Part shown: piece by piece, positions 44,213 to 52,120 of the stretch
Numbering within the stretch: the stretch's first letter is position 1
Layout: the number at the start of each line of letters is the position of its first letter
NCBI GenBank assembly: GCA_025149285.1
Contig: CP102274.1
Location: 5,978,001 to 6,042,000 of the forward strand
Direction: 5' to 3'
DNA length: 64,000 bases
From: Hungatella hathewayi
GTDB taxonomy: Bacteria > Bacillota > Clostridia > Lachnospirales > Lachnospiraceae
Notes under the pieces: model-generated
Told to the model about the DNA's origin: nothing
What the model saw: the letters and a program-made list of their open reading frames with translations, nothing else
The model's database searches: none
Program-made: the position numbers and the translations under genes

Positions 44213-45001
44213 TTAGTAAGCATTTTTTATTACATGCAATGAATTGAATGATTTGGGACCATTGACAGGTAAATCTACTTCTACCGTCACCAGACCTCTA
44301 TATCCGGCCTGAAACAGCCTGTACAGCCTGCGCTTATGGATCCCACTTTTTTCCTCTCTCAAAAAATCCCTTTGAAACGGGCTTCCTGCATCGTCTGAAA
44401 TATGCACGTGTGCAATCTCATTCAGCCACGGCTTTACATCGGAATCGGCTTCTCCTGAATATTCCATATTATAAAAATCCAATACCGTTCTAATGGAACT
44501 CCAGCCGATCTCGCGTGTGATTTCGACCGCCTCTTCAACTGTATTAACAAAATTGCAGTAACACGGGGCCAAGGCTTCTAAGCACACGGTAATTCCATAG
44601 CGTCCTAGTTCTTCTGCGGTTACTTTCAGGAAATCCTTTAGCTGTTTCCTCGCTATTTTCCTGTCAAAGTCTTCCGGAAGCTTTCTGGAAGATGGGGAAC
44701 CGATTCCAACCACAACAACGTCCAGTTCTTTGGCCCGGTCTGCCACAGTTTTTGCATATCTCCTGGCCTTTCCCAAATCAAAACCCGGCCCCGCGATAAT
44801 AATCTCCTCAGGACAGTATCCGTTTAATCCCCGGCATCTTATATCATATTTCGTTATCGTATTAAGAATCTTCAAGAATTCCCTTCCTGATGCGGAAACC
44901 AGATATTTACCCATAAATTCTATGTAGTCAAACCCAGCCTCACTGGCTGGTCCGATATCGCGTACTGAGACCAGCCCACAGCCAACCTGCAAATGCTTCA
45001 C
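44213..45001 (-). CDS. Sugar phosphate isomerase/epimerase-like TIM-barrel protein
   Basis: A 262-residue AP-endonuclease-2-type barrel. Likely metal sites include Glu in ITVCLEALAP, Asp in TVLDFYNME, His in AHVHISDD and Glu in LVTVEVDLP. The frame begins with GTG at 45001 directly after AAAGGAAG, which is too close for a good start; a TTG three codons later fits the Shine-Dalgarno spacing better. Some relatives (OtnI, hydroxypyruvate isomerase) work with DUF1537 kinases in four-carbon sugar-acid pathways, which fits the neighbouring kinase gene. Confidence 0.82.
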   Translation of the reverse strand: MKHLQVGCGLVSVRDIGPASEAGFDYIEFMGKYLVSASGREFLKILNTITKYDIRCRGLNGYCPEEIIIAGPGFDLGKARRYAKTVADRAKELDVVVVGIGSPSSRKLPEDFDRKIARKQLKDFLKVTAEELGRYGITVCLEALAPCYCNFVNTVEEAVEITREIGWSSIRTVLDFYNMEYSGEADSDVKPWLNEIAHVHISDDAGSPFQRDFLREEKSGIHKRRLYRLFQAGYRGLVTVEVDLPVNGPKSFNSLHVIKNAY

Positions 45002-45010
45002 CTTCCTTTA

Positions 45011-45026
45011 AAGAAAACGTTTACTT
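45011..45026. promoter_or_regulatory. LacI-type operator a
   Basis: AAGAAAACGTTTACTT, a dyad centred on CG, 10 bp before the isomerase start. It matches the operator shared by the genes of this region, with a more symmetric right half. Confidence 0.6.
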
Positions 45027-45042
45027 GTGGTACTAAAAGCTA

Positions 45043-45071
45043 CCCTGTCTTCCAAAATTCGGCAGACAGGG
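45043..45071 (-). terminator. Hairpin between the RraA-like and isomerase genes
   Basis: CCCTGTCT (45043-45050) pairs with AGACAGGG (45064-45071). The following minus-strand T-run is weak, so it may be an attenuator rather than a full stop. It lies between two LacI-type operators. Confidence 0.5.
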
Positions 45072-45095
45072 AAATTTGTATTACGAGTGGCAGTC

Positions 45096-45110
45096 TGTAA
45101 ACGATTACTT
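45096..45110. promoter_or_regulatory. LacI-type operator b
   Basis: TGTAAACGATTACTT, 11 bp after the end of the RraA-like gene. It is identical to the operator at 47127. Confidence 0.65.
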
Positions 45111-45121
45111 AACCTTTATAA

Positions 45122-45817
45122 TTAGTTTATTACAGTATCATCTAATTCCCATCCAAGTGTTTCATACTTTTCGCGTCTTGCATTTTTATCTTTATACAGC
45201 TCTTTATGCACATATTTTGCAACATCTTTCGCAATCTTACGTGGAACCACGATTACGCCATCACCATCTGCAACAATCACATCACCCGGATGAACAGTGA
45301 CTCCGCCTATTGCAACTGGTACATCCTTAGCATCGAACTGTACTCTGACCTGATCCATCTTTTGTGAAACAAAGTAACTCCACACCGGTATTTTCTGCAG
45401 TATCACCTCATCCGTGTCACGTATTCCGCCGCCGTTTGTTACAAACCCTCTGGCGCCCTTAATTATAGCTCCAAGTCCGTTCTCAGATCCGATCAGTCCA
45501 ACGTCAACTCCCGAAATATCAATTGCAATAAAATCTCCTTCCTCAATCTCATTAAACCATGGATAGGTACAGATTGTTCCGTAATACCAGTTAGACCACT
45601 CTGTATATGCGTCTCCCTTTACCTCCGGATCCGGTCCTTCATACGGAAGATACCGCGCTGTTCTGGCAATTCCTACCGCTTTCGTGCGATACAGCGGGCG
45701 TATCTTATAATCCATGGTTCCGTAATGGTGATATCCCATCCAGTCCATTCCGTCGCGGACATCTGCCACACGCAATGGCTCAAACAGCTTTAAAAGTTCC
45801 TGATTCTCACTATTCAT
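45122..45817 (-). CDS. RraA-like protein (HMG/CHA aldolase family)
   Basis: A 231-residue RraA-family protein. The conserved block GLGAIIKGARGFVTNGGGIRDTDE, split here as GLGAIIKGARGF and VTNGGGIRDTDE, carries the Arg and Asp of the active site, and VADGDGVIVVP closes the core. Family members are divalent-metal-dependent aldolases or decarboxylases (4-hydroxy-4-methyl-2-oxoglutarate and 4-carboxy-4-hydroxy-2-oxoadipate aldolases), others bind RNase E. No RNase E role is likely here. AGGAGG precedes the ATG. It is the first gene of the catabolic run and faces lacI. Confidence 0.88.
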   Translation of the reverse strand: MNSENQELLKLFEPLRVADVRDGMDWMGYHHYGTMDYKIRPLYRTKAVGIARTARYLPYEGPDPEVKGDAYTEWSNWYYGTICTYPWFNEIEEGDFIAIDISGVDVGLIGSENGLGAIIKGARGFVTNGGGIRDTDEVILQKIPVWSYFVSQKMDQVRVQFDAKDVPVAIGGVTVHPGDVIVADGDGVIVVPRKIAKDVAKYVHKELYKDKNARREKYETLGWELDDTVIN

Positions 45818-45905
45818 AGCAATTCCTCCTCATAATAAGCGTCGTATACCGCGCTTCTGCTCTTATTGTAATTATAGCGGAATGGTCCTTTTCTTCTACT
45901 CATTT

Positions 45906-45948
45906 TTTATCATAAGCGGATTACAATTTGTCCAGTAATCGTTTTCCC
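45906..45948 (-). promoter_or_regulatory. Operator c and promoter of the RraA-like operon
   Basis: AGTAATCGTTTTCCC (45934-45948) is a LacI-type operator. On the minus strand it runs straight into a -35 box, TGGACA (45929-45934), and GATAAA (45906-45911) follows 17 bp later as the -10. The same operator-promoter arrangement occurs at 51993-52036. Confidence 0.65.
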
Positions 45949-46026
45949 GCCTTCTATTATTGACTTTTTTGTTCACTGCAATTACTATAGAATTGCAATA
46001 TCCCAAAAATTGCCAGGAGGTGAAAC

Positions 46027-47046
46027 ATGGGAAAACAGACGCTTACCATAAAGGATGTAGCAGAGGCATGCGGAGTATCAATTGCAACGGTATCAAGAGT
46101 GCTGAATGATAACTACTATGTCACTCCTGATATAAAAAATCGGGTTTTAGACACAGTCAACCGCATGGGGTATATTCCAAATTCTGCTGCAAGAGGTTTA
46201 AAATTAAATACAAGCGGCATTATTGGTTATATCACCTCGGATATCTCCAATGGCTATCATATTATGATCGCCAAAGCCGTAGAAGACATGATACGGCCTG
46301 CAAATTATAATCTGGTCGTCTGCAGCACCGGTAACAACGCTGAGGCGGAACGCCAGTATTTAAAGCTGCTGGTCGGAAAGAATGTAGACGCCCTGGTTCT
46401 TAACACCTGCGGTGAAAACGACAAATTTATATTGAAACTGAACCAGACACTTCCCATGGTTCTTGTAAACCGTCGGCTGAATACCCCAGGGTTTCATGGT
46501 GACTTCGCTGACTGCAACAACGTGCTGGGCATGTATTTATTGACCCGTGAACTGATCGATCACGGTCACAGGCGCATCTATCTCATTGAAGGACCAGAAC
46601 GGTTAAGTAATACAGCCGAACGCCTAGAAGGATTTTCAAAGGCCATGGAAGAAATCGGCATGACAGAGATAAACAGCTATCCGTATCGTTACCACGGAGA
46701 CTACTCCTTAGAGTCAGGAATTGATGCCATCCGGAAACTGGCCTCATTCTCCGAACCTCCCACAGCGATACTTGCTACAAATAACACCATGACAATTGGA
46801 GCACTAAAGGCACTCAAACAGTTAAACCTCCGTATTCCGGAAGAAATCTCCATCGCCGGCTTCAATGGTATTGATCACCTTGAGCTTATGGAAACCCGGC
46901 CTACTGTGGCGGATTACGATCCATACAAGATCGGCAAGGCGGCCGGCAAGGCAATCCTGGAACGAATCAAAGATAATTCCATCGATAACCGCGAATACAT
47001 TTTCAGCCCTTCTTTAATTCGCGGAAATGCGGTGGCATCTGTCTAA
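46027..47046 (+). CDS. LacI-family transcriptional regulator
   Basis: A 339-residue LacI-type repressor. The N-terminal helix-turn-helix TIKDVAEACGVSIATVSRVL and hinge helix (AARGLKLNTSG) are followed by a periplasmic-binding-protein-like sensor domain (residues 60-335). The ribosome-binding site AGGAGGTGA is near perfect. It lies in the middle of the region whose intergenic gaps repeatedly carry GTAAACGATTACTT-like dyads with the central CG typical of LacI-family sites. I infer that it controls both the metabolic and the transport genes. The inducer is unknown. Confidence 0.93.
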   Translation: MGKQTLTIKDVAEACGVSIATVSRVLNDNYYVTPDIKNRVLDTVNRMGYIPNSAARGLKLNTSGIIGYITSDISNGYHIMIAKAVEDMIRPANYNLVVCSTGNNAEAERQYLKLLVGKNVDALVLNTCGENDKFILKLNQTLPMVLVNRRLNTPGFHGDFADCNNVLGMYLLTRELIDHGHRRIYLIEGPERLSNTAERLEGFSKAMEEIGMTEINSYPYRYHGDYSLESGIDAIRKLASFSEPPTAILATNNTMTIGALKALKQLNLRIPEEISIAGFNGIDHLELMETRPTVADYDPYKIGKAAGKAILERIKDNSIDNREYIFSPSLIRGNAVASV

Positions 47047-47126
47047 AAATTTTGTTTTCTTTAACATCTGCGGTTCTCTTTCCAATCTTTCCTTGTATAT
47101 GTCGGAAAGATTTGTTACATTGTATC

Positions 47127-47141
47127 TGTAAACGATTACTT
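47127..47141. promoter_or_regulatory. LacI-type operator d
   Basis: TGTAAACGATTACTT lies about 70 bp upstream of the PCC-domain gene and just downstream of a possible -10 box (TACATT). It would block that promoter when bound. Confidence 0.65.
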
Positions 47142-47209
47142 CACTTTATCTCCGGTTGTGTGTGGCAGCGCAGCCAGGAAGAGTCTCTTAAGAAAGGAAG
47201 TAATTATAA

Positions 47210-47638
47210 ATGAGAACTTACACAACGAATCAATATGGACGGACGGTTATCATTCATCTTGGAAAGGGTGAAAAACTGCTTGAAAGTCTGACGGAAGAAA
47301 TTAAGCGTTTACATTTAAAAAATGGAATTTTATTATCTGCAATTGGTTCCCTCCGTAAGGCTTCTCTCCACGTAATCACCTCAACGGACGATTGGCCGGT
47401 CAATCAGTTTATAACAGTCGAAAAACCGATTGAACTGGGAGCAGCCCAGGGACTGATCATTAATGGAGAGCCTCACTTTCATCTGGTTATATCAGAAGAA
47501 AACTCGCTCTACGCAGGTCATATGGAACCCGGATGCGAAGTTCAGTATCTGGCCGAATTCGCCATCCTTGAGCTTCTGGATGTCGATCTGACAAGAAAAA
47601 CCGATACGTTTGGAATATCCTATATTGACACTTTATAA
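47210..47638 (+). CDS. PCC/DUF296-domain protein
   Basis: A 142-residue protein of the plants-and-prokaryotes-conserved (DUF296) family. The core GILLSAIGSLRKASLHV and the metal-type motif EPHFHLVISEENSLYAGHMEPG, given here as EPHFHLVIS and AGHMEPGC, are characteristic. In plants the domain accompanies AT-hooks; stand-alone bacterial copies are small trimeric proteins of unknown function. AAAGGAAG precedes the ATG. The operator at 47127 places it in the LacI regulon, which suggests a metabolic role here. Confidence 0.85.
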   Translation: MRTYTTNQYGRTVIIHLGKGEKLLESLTEEIKRLHLKNGILLSAIGSLRKASLHVITSTDDWPVNQFITVEKPIELGAAQGLIINGEPHFHLVISEENSLYAGHMEPGCEVQYLAEFAILELLDVDLTRKTDTFGISYIDTL

Positions 47639-47646
47639 GTTCCAGA

Positions 47647-47670
47647 AAAAAGGTGCCGCAGGTTCCTGAT
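47647..47670 (+). other. Orphan 5' half of a terminator
   Basis: AAAAAAGGTGCCGCAGG resembles the left half of a terminator (compare the intact one at 39541), but the matching right half is missing. The mobile-element-like segment that starts at 47671 probably separated or replaced it. Confidence 0.4.
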
Positions 47671-47860
47671 GTGATATGATACCTCTTAAGTAGACATGGT
47701 AAATAACCAAAATCTGCTTAGGAGGTATTTTCATCTCTAAATCACCGCATACGTCATAGTTCAAATCAATGATTTGACATAGAAAAATGACCACACTTGA
47801 GACAGTGTGGCCATTCATCAGCATCTGACTTTACAGCGGCTTTCTTATAACGATATCACA
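47671..47860 (+). mobile_element. Possible short relic of an insertion sequence
   Basis: The 190 bp segment begins TGTGATAT and ends ATATCACA, a perfect 8 bp inverted pair. Inside, GGAGG at 47722-47726 is followed by a decayed frame that begins like an IS3-type OrfA N-terminus (SKSPHTS, then in-frame stops) with the ATG changed to ATC. This would be an internally deleted, non-mobile element. No target duplication was found, so the call is tentative. Confidence 0.35.
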
Positions 47861-47873
47861 CGGTATTCATTTT

Positions 47874-48752
47874 TTAATCATTATCCGTCTTAAACACCTT
47901 CTGCAGAACCAATGTCATTAACAGACAAAGTGCAAAAATTACAACTGCAACTGCATTACCCTCTCCGAATTTAAAACGCTCAAAAGCAGTCTTATAAACC
48001 GTCATTCCCAAAAGCTCCGTTGCGTGATTTGGTCCCCCTTTAGTCATGACATAAACTAAGTCAAATGCCTTTAAAGAGCCTACAACCTGCAATATGATAA
48101 TAACCTTTCCCACATCCAGGGATAATGGAAACATAATATGCTTTATCATACCAAACCCTTTTACCCCGTCAACAATTGCAGCCTCTACCACATCCTGCGG
48201 TATCCTCATAAACGAAGAGTTGAACATCATAATCTGTATACCCACGCCTCCCCAGACCTGAGCAAAAATGATAGATACGAGCGCCAGTTTTTCCGAAGAT
48301 AACGGCGGAATATAATACTCGCTGATTCCAAGCAGTTCAAATAAAGGCTTTAATATGCCAAATGCCGGGCTGTACATATACTGCCAGATAAATGCCACCG
48401 CAGTTCCCGCCAGTACAGCCGGAAGGAATACGACCAGCCGGAAGAACTTATAACCTCTCATCTGCAGGTAAAGCAGATATCCGACAAAAAAACCAATCGA
48501 CAACTGCAAAGCACTTGTCAGCAGCATATACAGCAATGTGTTTTTAAAAGAACGCCAAAAGTATACATTAGTAAAAATTCTTTTATAATTCTGTATACCT
48601 ACAAATACCTTTTCTGTCAACGTAGGCCATGAAAAGAAGCTCATCTCGATTCCCTGAATAATCTGAAACAATACAAGGAATAAGTATAGACACAGTCCCG
48701 GTGCTGCAAATAATAAAACGGTCAGATATAATTTTTTTCCTTTTAATCTCAT
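47874..48752 (-). CDS. Sugar ABC transporter permease, MalF-type
   Basis: A 292-residue permease with six helices. The EAA loop is PQDVVEAAIVDGVKGFGMIK. The N-terminal helix and the GGPNHATELLGMTVYKTAF segment are typical of UgpA/LacF subunits. It is the last gene of the transporter run, 4 bp after the partner permease, and no ATPase gene follows. A shared MsmX-type ATPase must serve it. Confidence 0.92.
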   Translation of the reverse strand: MRLKGKKLYLTVLLFAAPGLCLYLFLVLFQIIQGIEMSFFSWPTLTEKVFVGIQNYKRIFTNVYFWRSFKNTLLYMLLTSALQLSIGFFVGYLLYLQMRGYKFFRLVVFLPAVLAGTAVAFIWQYMYSPAFGILKPLFELLGISEYYIPPLSSEKLALVSIIFAQVWGGVGIQIMMFNSSFMRIPQDVVEAAIVDGVKGFGMIKHIMFPLSLDVGKVIIILQVVGSLKAFDLVYVMTKGGPNHATELLGMTVYKTAFERFKFGEGNAVAVVIFALCLLMTLVLQKVFKTDND

Positions 48753-48756
48753 AATC

Positions 48757-49635
48757 TCACTCCTTTACAGCCCCCATGGTCATTCCTTTAATCATCTTTT
48801 CCTGACAAACCGCATAGAAAAGAATATTGGGCAAACAGGCAATAATCAGTCCCGCACACAGTTCCGCGTATTTAGAAGCATACTCTGTGATAAATCCAAT
48901 CAGGCCCAGCGGCAGTGTCTTTAAAGATACGTTGCTGATCAGCAGCATTGCCACCAGAAGTTCATTCCATGCGGACATTAGTGTAAGAATCGCAATTGTA
49001 ATCAATCCTTCTTTCGTCAGTGGAAGAATGATGTAGAGAAACACCCTGATCACCCCGCAGCCATCCAGGATGGCTGCTTCCTCGAGAGAAGCCGGGATGC
49101 CGGCCATAAATCCTCTCAGGACAAAAACGGAAAAAGGTATCTGAAATGCTGCATACACCAGACCGATGCAGTAAAGATTGTTGTGAAGTCCAAGATCACG
49201 GGTCGTAATATAAAGCGGAATGATGATCGCATGGATAGGTATCATAAGCCCCAGCAAAATTCCATAGTAAATGATACTTCGTCCTTTAAAACGCAGCCTT
49301 GCCAGTATAAATGCCAGCATGGAAGAGCATATCAGCGTCGTAGCGATAGACACCAGGGCTACCTTTACACTGTTAAGTATGTAGTGGCCCATTTTTCCTA
49401 CCTGCCAGGCATCAATATAATTCTGAAAGACTATCTTTTTAGGCAGCCCCCATACATTAACCGCCAAATCCATAGGTGATTTTAAGGAAGCAGATAACAG
49501 CCAAAATAGCGGATACAGAACGCAGACTGCACATAAAATCAGTACAAAATATACGACGCCTTTTGAAAACCTGCTTAAATACCTAAATTCTATTGAGGTC
49601 TGTCCCTCTTGTTTCTTACTCATTCTATTTCTCAT
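48757..49635 (-). CDS. Carbohydrate ABC transporter permease, MalG-type
   Basis: A 292-residue permease with six helices. The EAA loop is PASLEEAAILDGCGVIRVFL. The first residues are charged and may not be used: a second ATG at codon 5 is possible, and neither has a strong ribosome-binding site. It lies between the binding-protein gene (25 bp upstream) and the MalF-type permease. Confidence 0.92.
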   Translation of the reverse strand: MRNRMSKKQEGQTSIEFRYLSRFSKGVVYFVLILCAVCVLYPLFWLLSASLKSPMDLAVNVWGLPKKIVFQNYIDAWQVGKMGHYILNSVKVALVSIATTLICSSMLAFILARLRFKGRSIIYYGILLGLMIPIHAIIIPLYITTRDLGLHNNLYCIGLVYAAFQIPFSVFVLRGFMAGIPASLEEAAILDGCGVIRVFLYIILPLTKEGLITIAILTLMSAWNELLVAMLLISNVSLKTLPLGLIGFITEYASKYAELCAGLIIACLPNILFYAVCQEKMIKGMTMGAVKE

Positions 49636-49660
49636 ACTCTCATCTACTTCCTAAACGAAA

Positions 49661-51064
49661 TTATTTTGATGCCATATAATCCTCATAGGATTCCTGGCCA
49701 ACCTGGGCTACTACATTCACAGCTTCTTCCACAGTCATAGTGTCATTAATCAACGCGGAAGGAACAGAGTTTACGACTGCGTCCAGCATAGCCTGGTCCA
49801 TAACACAGTCCATGGAAGGCGCCATCTGTACTCCTGACTGGAATCTGTCATATAGCATGTTTGTAGCTTCCGGCGCTTTCTCCCTGTCATAATCCACCTT
49901 ACCGGTGTATAACATGGAGCCGCTCTCGATAATTCCCTTATAAAAATCCGGTGAAACGATGGATTCCAGAAATTCACAGCATGCCTGTTTTTCCTCATCC
50001 GACAGGGACTCATTGATAATCCAGCCGTTTAAAGTACCTCCAATAATCGCTTCAGGATCCCCTTTCTCCATATCTGTCATAGCCGGGAAGGACATAACTC
50101 CCACATTGGCATTCAACCATTCTTCCCCTACAATATTCTTCCAGTTACCAGGTTTCCAGGAGCCTTCGTAATACATTACTACCTTCTCTGTACAAAACAG
50201 GGTATCTGCTTCATTGACCATCATGCCTACCGTTCCCGGATAGTAGGCGCCAGCATCCACAAGCTGCTTAAACTTTTCAAGCGCCTGAGGATAGCCATAT
50301 TGAGGATCCGCCCAGTCTTTTAATCCCTCGCCATAAGTCAGATGATTATAAGAATCAATTCCTCCCGTTCTTACCATAAGCTGTGACATCAGCCATGCCC
50401 AACGGTTTTCCGCACCTCCCGCAGAAAGCAAATAATACCCTTCTTTCTGTACCTCTTCTGCAAGGCTGATCAAATCGTCGAAGGTCTCTGGCAGCTTCCA
50501 TCCATATTTTTCAAACAGAGTCTTGTTGTAAAAAAGTCCATCTACACTCGCCTCATTGGGCAGCATCATAAGCGTACCATCTCCGAAATCAGAATAGCTG
50601 CGTACCTGATCCGTAAACCACGTTGTAAAATTCTTTCCGTAGTCTTTTCCATAAATATCAGACCAGTTGACAATCAAACCACTGTCAGTCAGTTTTTTCG
50701 CCTGGGCTGTCAGCGACCACGAAATTGCCGGTCCTGTTCCAGCGGAATATTCAACAAGAAGCTTGGTTCCTAAATCACTTGGAGTATCTGACACGATCTC
50801 ATATTTATCATTATTTTCATTAAACTTCTTTATTGCATCCTGGTAAAGCTGATAGGAGTCTGATCCTTCTGAAACGATATTCATCCAGCGCAACTGAGTC
50901 TTTTTTCCACTTTTGCTTTCTTGTCCTTCGGTTGATGTCTCCGCCGATGCCACCGGCGCCTCACCATTCGTTCCATTTGTCGCTGCCGTATCCTGTTTTG
51001 AACCGCATGCACACAGAGATGCTGCCACTGCCGCCGTTATACATAAACTGATCAATCTTTTCAT
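49661..51064 (-). CDS. Sugar ABC transporter substrate-binding lipoprotein
   Basis: A 467-residue family 1 solute-binding protein. The signal peptide ends in a lipobox, SLCAC, with the modified Cys at residue 20, and a Thr/Glu/Ser linker follows to about residue 50. The mature part shows the expected two-lobe pattern, including VMYYEGSWKPGNW. It is encoded after the creatininase-like gene and before two permeases. It shares the fold of the binding protein at 11862, but the two are not close copies. Confidence 0.93.
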   Translation of the reverse strand: MKRLISLCITAAVAASLCACGSKQDTAATNGTNGEAPVASAETSTEGQESKSGKKTQLRWMNIVSEGSDSYQLYQDAIKKFNENNDKYEIVSDTPSDLGTKLLVEYSAGTGPAISWSLTAQAKKLTDSGLIVNWSDIYGKDYGKNFTTWFTDQVRSYSDFGDGTLMMLPNEASVDGLFYNKTLFEKYGWKLPETFDDLISLAEEVQKEGYYLLSAGGAENRWAWLMSQLMVRTGGIDSYNHLTYGEGLKDWADPQYGYPQALEKFKQLVDAGAYYPGTVGMMVNEADTLFCTEKVVMYYEGSWKPGNWKNIVGEEWLNANVGVMSFPAMTDMEKGDPEAIIGGTLNGWIINESLSDEEKQACCEFLESIVSPDFYKGIIESGSMLYTGKVDYDREKAPEATNMLYDRFQSGVQMAPSMDCVMDQAMLDAVVNSVPSALINDTMTVEEAVNVVAQVGQESYEDYMASK

Positions 51065-51093
51065 TTTCTATCTTTTCCTCCTCGTCTTTTATA

Positions 51094-51885
51094 CTAAATA
51101 TGTAATTTTTCATACTCTTCACTTACTTTATCAATTACCTGTTTTACTCCGCTTTCAAAGAACTCTTTCCCCATCTCGCAGGTCGCGTCCCTGGGATCCT
51201 TAAGCAATCTGTAATCGGTATTGAGTTCCGGATTAAAGAACCTTGCATCAATGACGCCATGGTCTCTGCATAGCAGATACGGTTCCTCCTCTTTTGAGGG
51301 TAATTCCGTTAAATCAACACACTCATTTCTTATATACATGACAATTGAAGATTCTCCCATCGTAGCATGGCCTCTGTCGTCATATTCGTCAAATTTCGCT
51401 CCGACACAGGAGGTAAAAATAACTTTGCAGTTTTCAAGCTTTTCATCCATCTCTTCCGCTACGCCCGACAGCGCACCGTGATTTACTACAATTACTATCA
51501 TTTTAAAACCATACGCAGCCACAAGACGGATCTGTTCCTTTATCATCAGCCTGTATATATCCTCGTCCCAATACATGCTGGGCACTAAATTAGCAGGTAC
51601 GTCAATACCGTTTACCTTCGGATATGGTTCTTCAAAGCCCAAATTTCTCAGTGTCTCTTCCCTCATCCTGCCGCCCTGTCCCGCATAGATCGGCGGCATT
51701 ACTACCCCTCCGATCCGTCTGGCCGCTTCAAGAGCCGACTCATATGCATGAAATCCATCTACTCCAACCGGATTATGCAGTCCATGCCATTCAATTGGGC
51801 TAACCGGAAGGTATACAATTGATTTTTCTTTCATGGCTTCCAGAATCTGTCTCGGCCTCAAATATTCAAATCTAATCTCTCTCAT
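51094..51885 (-). CDS. Creatininase-family amidohydrolase
   Basis: A 263-residue protein of the creatininase superfamily. The metal-binding N-terminal motif is PVSPIEWHGLHNPVGVDGFHA, given as SPIEWHGLHNPVGVD, which contains Glu, His and Asp ligands. The usual GHGGN motif is replaced by VVNHGALSG. Known members cut cyclic amides or formamides (creatinine, FAPy compounds, mycofactocin precursor). It is the first gene of the transporter operon and is flanked by two LacI-type operators, so it probably acts on the imported compound. Confidence 0.87.
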   Translation of the reverse strand: MREIRFEYLRPRQILEAMKEKSIVYLPVSPIEWHGLHNPVGVDGFHAYESALEAARRIGGVVMPPIYAGQGGRMREETLRNLGFEEPYPKVNGIDVPANLVPSMYWDEDIYRLMIKEQIRLVAAYGFKMIVIVVNHGALSGVAEEMDEKLENCKVIFTSCVGAKFDEYDDRGHATMGESSIVMYIRNECVDLTELPSKEEEPYLLCRDHGVIDARFFNPELNTDYRLLKDPRDATCEMGKEFFESGVKQVIDKVSEEYEKLHI

Positions 51886-51910
51886 AAATCCTCCTTCACC
51901 TTTTTTATTA

Positions 51911-51926
51911 AGTAATCGTTTTCTGA
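51911..51926. promoter_or_regulatory. LacI-type operator e
   Basis: AGTAATCGTTTTCTGA, about 26 bp before the creatininase-like start and downstream of the promoter. It is identical to the operator at 52021. Confidence 0.65.
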
Positions 51927-51992
51927 GAAAATAAATCTCATCCCTCTGATATTGTTAATTATATCGAAATTACAATAGTTTACCACTCATAT

Positions 51993-52036
51993 TTTATCCA
52001 AAACATCTTATAACTTGTCAAGTAATCGTTTTCTGA
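51993..52036 (-). promoter_or_regulatory. Operator f and promoter of the transporter operon
   Basis: AGTAATCGTTTTCTGA (52021-52036) adjoins, on the minus strand, TTGACA (52016-52021). GATAAA (51993-51998) is 17 bp further on. Together with operator e, about 110 bp away, the promoter is bracketed by two identical sites. Confidence 0.65.
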
Positions 52037-52051
52037 ATAAGACAAAACAAA

Positions 52052-52071
52052 GAGCCCGTTTTGCCGGGCTC
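52052..52071 (-). terminator. Terminator of the AraC gene
   Basis: GAGCCCG (52052-52058) pairs with CGGGCTC (52065-52071); on the minus strand TTTGTTTTG follows. It ends the AraC transcript just before the operator and promoter of the creatininase-transporter operon. Confidence 0.7.
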
Positions 52072-52120
52072 CTCTTATATTCGACCAATAATCAGATGCT
52101 ATTTTCGCTTTCCTCTTAAA

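Noticed and set aside
45122..45817. RNase E activity regulator (true RraA)
   Set aside because: The name is shared, but the catabolic context points to the aldolase branch of the family.
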